15,972 nt of DNA from an uncultured Clostridia bacterium (GTDB lineage Bacteria > Bacillota > Clostridia > TANB77 > CAG-508): contig CAKPJK010000030.1 in assembly GCA_934162615.1 (NCBI GenBank), positions 1 through 15,972 on the forward strand, in the 5' to 3' direction. Below, in pieces: positions 15,537-15,972 of the stretch. Below the pieces are notes generated by a model that made no database searches, was not told the origin of the DNA, and saw only the letters and a list, made by a program, of their open reading frames with translations. How positions within the stretch are numbered: position 1 is the stretch's first letter; each line of letters starts with the position of its first letter. The position numbers and the translations under genes are program-made.

Positions 15537-15671
15537 TTATATATTAATTAATAATATACAAAAAATAGAGATAAATCGAGATTTAATGAGATAATAAAAG
15601 AAAAAGTAATATAGATAGCAAAAATATAATCTATAAATCCATTAAAAGTTAAAGAAAAGATTTAAAAGAAA
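15537..15671 (+). other. A/T-rich intergenic spacer
   Basis: No ORF or recognisable RNA here. The kinase stop codon lies in an all-A/T inverted repeat (arms 15531-15539 and 15545-15553, 5-nt loop) without a T-run, which would be a weak terminator at best. The rest is A-rich and leads to the promoter at 15672. Confidence 0.5.
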
Positions 15672-15700
15672 TTGGAATATTTTCAGAAATAAGTTATAAT
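15672..15700 (+). promoter_or_regulatory. promoter of the structured RNA
   Basis: TTGGAA at 15672-15677 and TATAAT at 15695-15700 with 17-bp spacing. Base composition changes from A-rich to mixed a few bases downstream, so transcription probably begins near 15707. Confidence 0.75.
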
Positions 15701-15706
15701 ATTAAT

Positions 15707-15972
15707 TGATGGTGCATTATTCTAGTCGTACTTAAACTTACGAGGGTGGGGCTAAAAATCCACTAAAGGGCACATCGTTGAAGTTTCTTGTTTGTGCGCG
15801 AAATGCCAGTTTTGTGTGTATTCAGGGAGTAAAGAGGTTAGGGTAATATATAATGGCATATATGTGATTCCCTAATTTCGCGGAGGCTTAAATAGATTTA
15901 AGTTAAACCTATGTTGAGTGCCAAGACACAAAATACATAGTGTAGCCTGTCTCGAGTGAGTGTATTGGGATT
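15707..15972 (+). ncRNA. structured non-coding RNA, family not identified, cut by window end
   Basis: About 265 nt downstream of a consensus promoter, with no credible ORF and much more G than the flanks. Helices seen by eye: TCGTA 15726-15730 with TACGA 15739-15743; GTGGG 15746-15750 with TCCAC 15759-15763; GCACA 15770-15774 with TGTGC 15793-15797; GCGAAA 15798-15803 with TTTCGC 15876-15881; TTAGGG 15838-15843 with CCCTAA 15870-15875; ATATAT 15846-15851 with 15858-15863; CTTAAA 15887-15892 with TTTAAG 15897-15902 (4-nt loop); CTATGT 15909-15914 with ACATAG 15935-15940. Possible pseudoknots: TTTTGTGT 15810-15817 with ACACAAAA 15926-15933, and GCTA 15751-15754 with TAGC 15943-15946. It lacks hallmarks of RNase P RNA, tmRNA, SRP RNA and 6S RNA. 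No terminator is seen before the edge, so it is probably longer, or it is a leader for a gene beyond the window. Confidence 0.7.

Noticed and set aside
15531..15553. Terminator after the kinase gene
   Set aside because: The inverted repeat is all A/T and no T-run follows; it is too weak to call.
15707..15972. RNase P RNA, tmRNA, SRP RNA or 6S RNA
   Set aside because: No GAGGAAAGTC-type P4 motif, no tRNA-like ends with a tag frame, no SRP GGAA/GCAG loop pattern, and no long closing rod with a central bubble as in 6S.
15707..15972. Group II intron 5' end, prompted by GTGCGCG near 15794
   Set aside because: The downstream sequence lacks the other intron landmarks I know, and the base pairing found here uses GTGCGCG in local helices.
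1..15972. CRISPR array, tRNA genes, insertion sequence or transposase gene
   Set aside because: No regularly spaced direct repeats, no cloverleaf with TTCRA-type T-loop, and no transposase-like protein were found on either strand.

Overview
The window is AT-rich DNA (very A-rich coding strands, AGA for most Arg codons) with Gram-positive signals: strong AGGAGG-type ribosome binding sites, TTGAAA-17-TATAAT promoters and T-tailed hairpins. The RpoB and RpoC sequences look like those of a low-GC Firmicute of class Clostridia, plausibly an uncultured gut or anaerobic commensal. The species cannot be told from the sequence alone.

Layout. Positions 1-7370 hold the end of the rpoBC operon: rpoB (5' end at or just beyond the window edge), a 124-nt gap carrying a candidate 17-codon leader ORF whose stop lies in the rpoC Shine-Dalgarno, then rpoC and a perfect 18-bp terminator. 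Positions 7440-9700 hold three short + strand transcription units: a 49-aa one-helix membrane protein behind a promoter with a Spo0A-box-like motif, tadA (tRNA adenosine deaminase), and an AAA ATPase with a DUF4143/PD-(D/E)XK-like C-terminus. A DAACS-family amino-acid symporter follows (9877-11145). It converges on a minus-strand cluster (14676 to 11257): a dGTPase-like HD phosphohydrolase, a YfcE-like metallophosphoesterase and a eukaryote-type UDP-sugar (UDP-GlcNAc) pyrophosphorylase. Divergent from the HD gene is a + strand pair: a 42-aa acidic ORF and a thymidylate-kinase-like P-loop kinase, one nucleotide apart.

Two non-coding themes stand out. First, GC-rich REP-like palindromes (GGGATT...GGAC...AATCCC) occur four times: as a perfect 36-bp head-to-head inverted pair between the convergent genes, and as two diverged direct copies upstream of the phosphoesterase. 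Second, the last ~265 nt (15707 to the window edge) have a strong promoter, no ORF, much higher G+C than their flanks, and many mutually compatible helices including pseudoknots. This is a structured non-coding RNA that I cannot place in a family and that probably continues past the window. It is the best candidate for something new here.

Functionally, the conserved part is core transcription and tRNA modification. The 3' half contains nucleotide and nucleotide-sugar enzymes (HD phosphohydrolase, nucleotide kinase, UDP-sugar pyrophosphorylase), with accessory elements (AAA/DUF4143 ATPase, palindromic repeats) between them.
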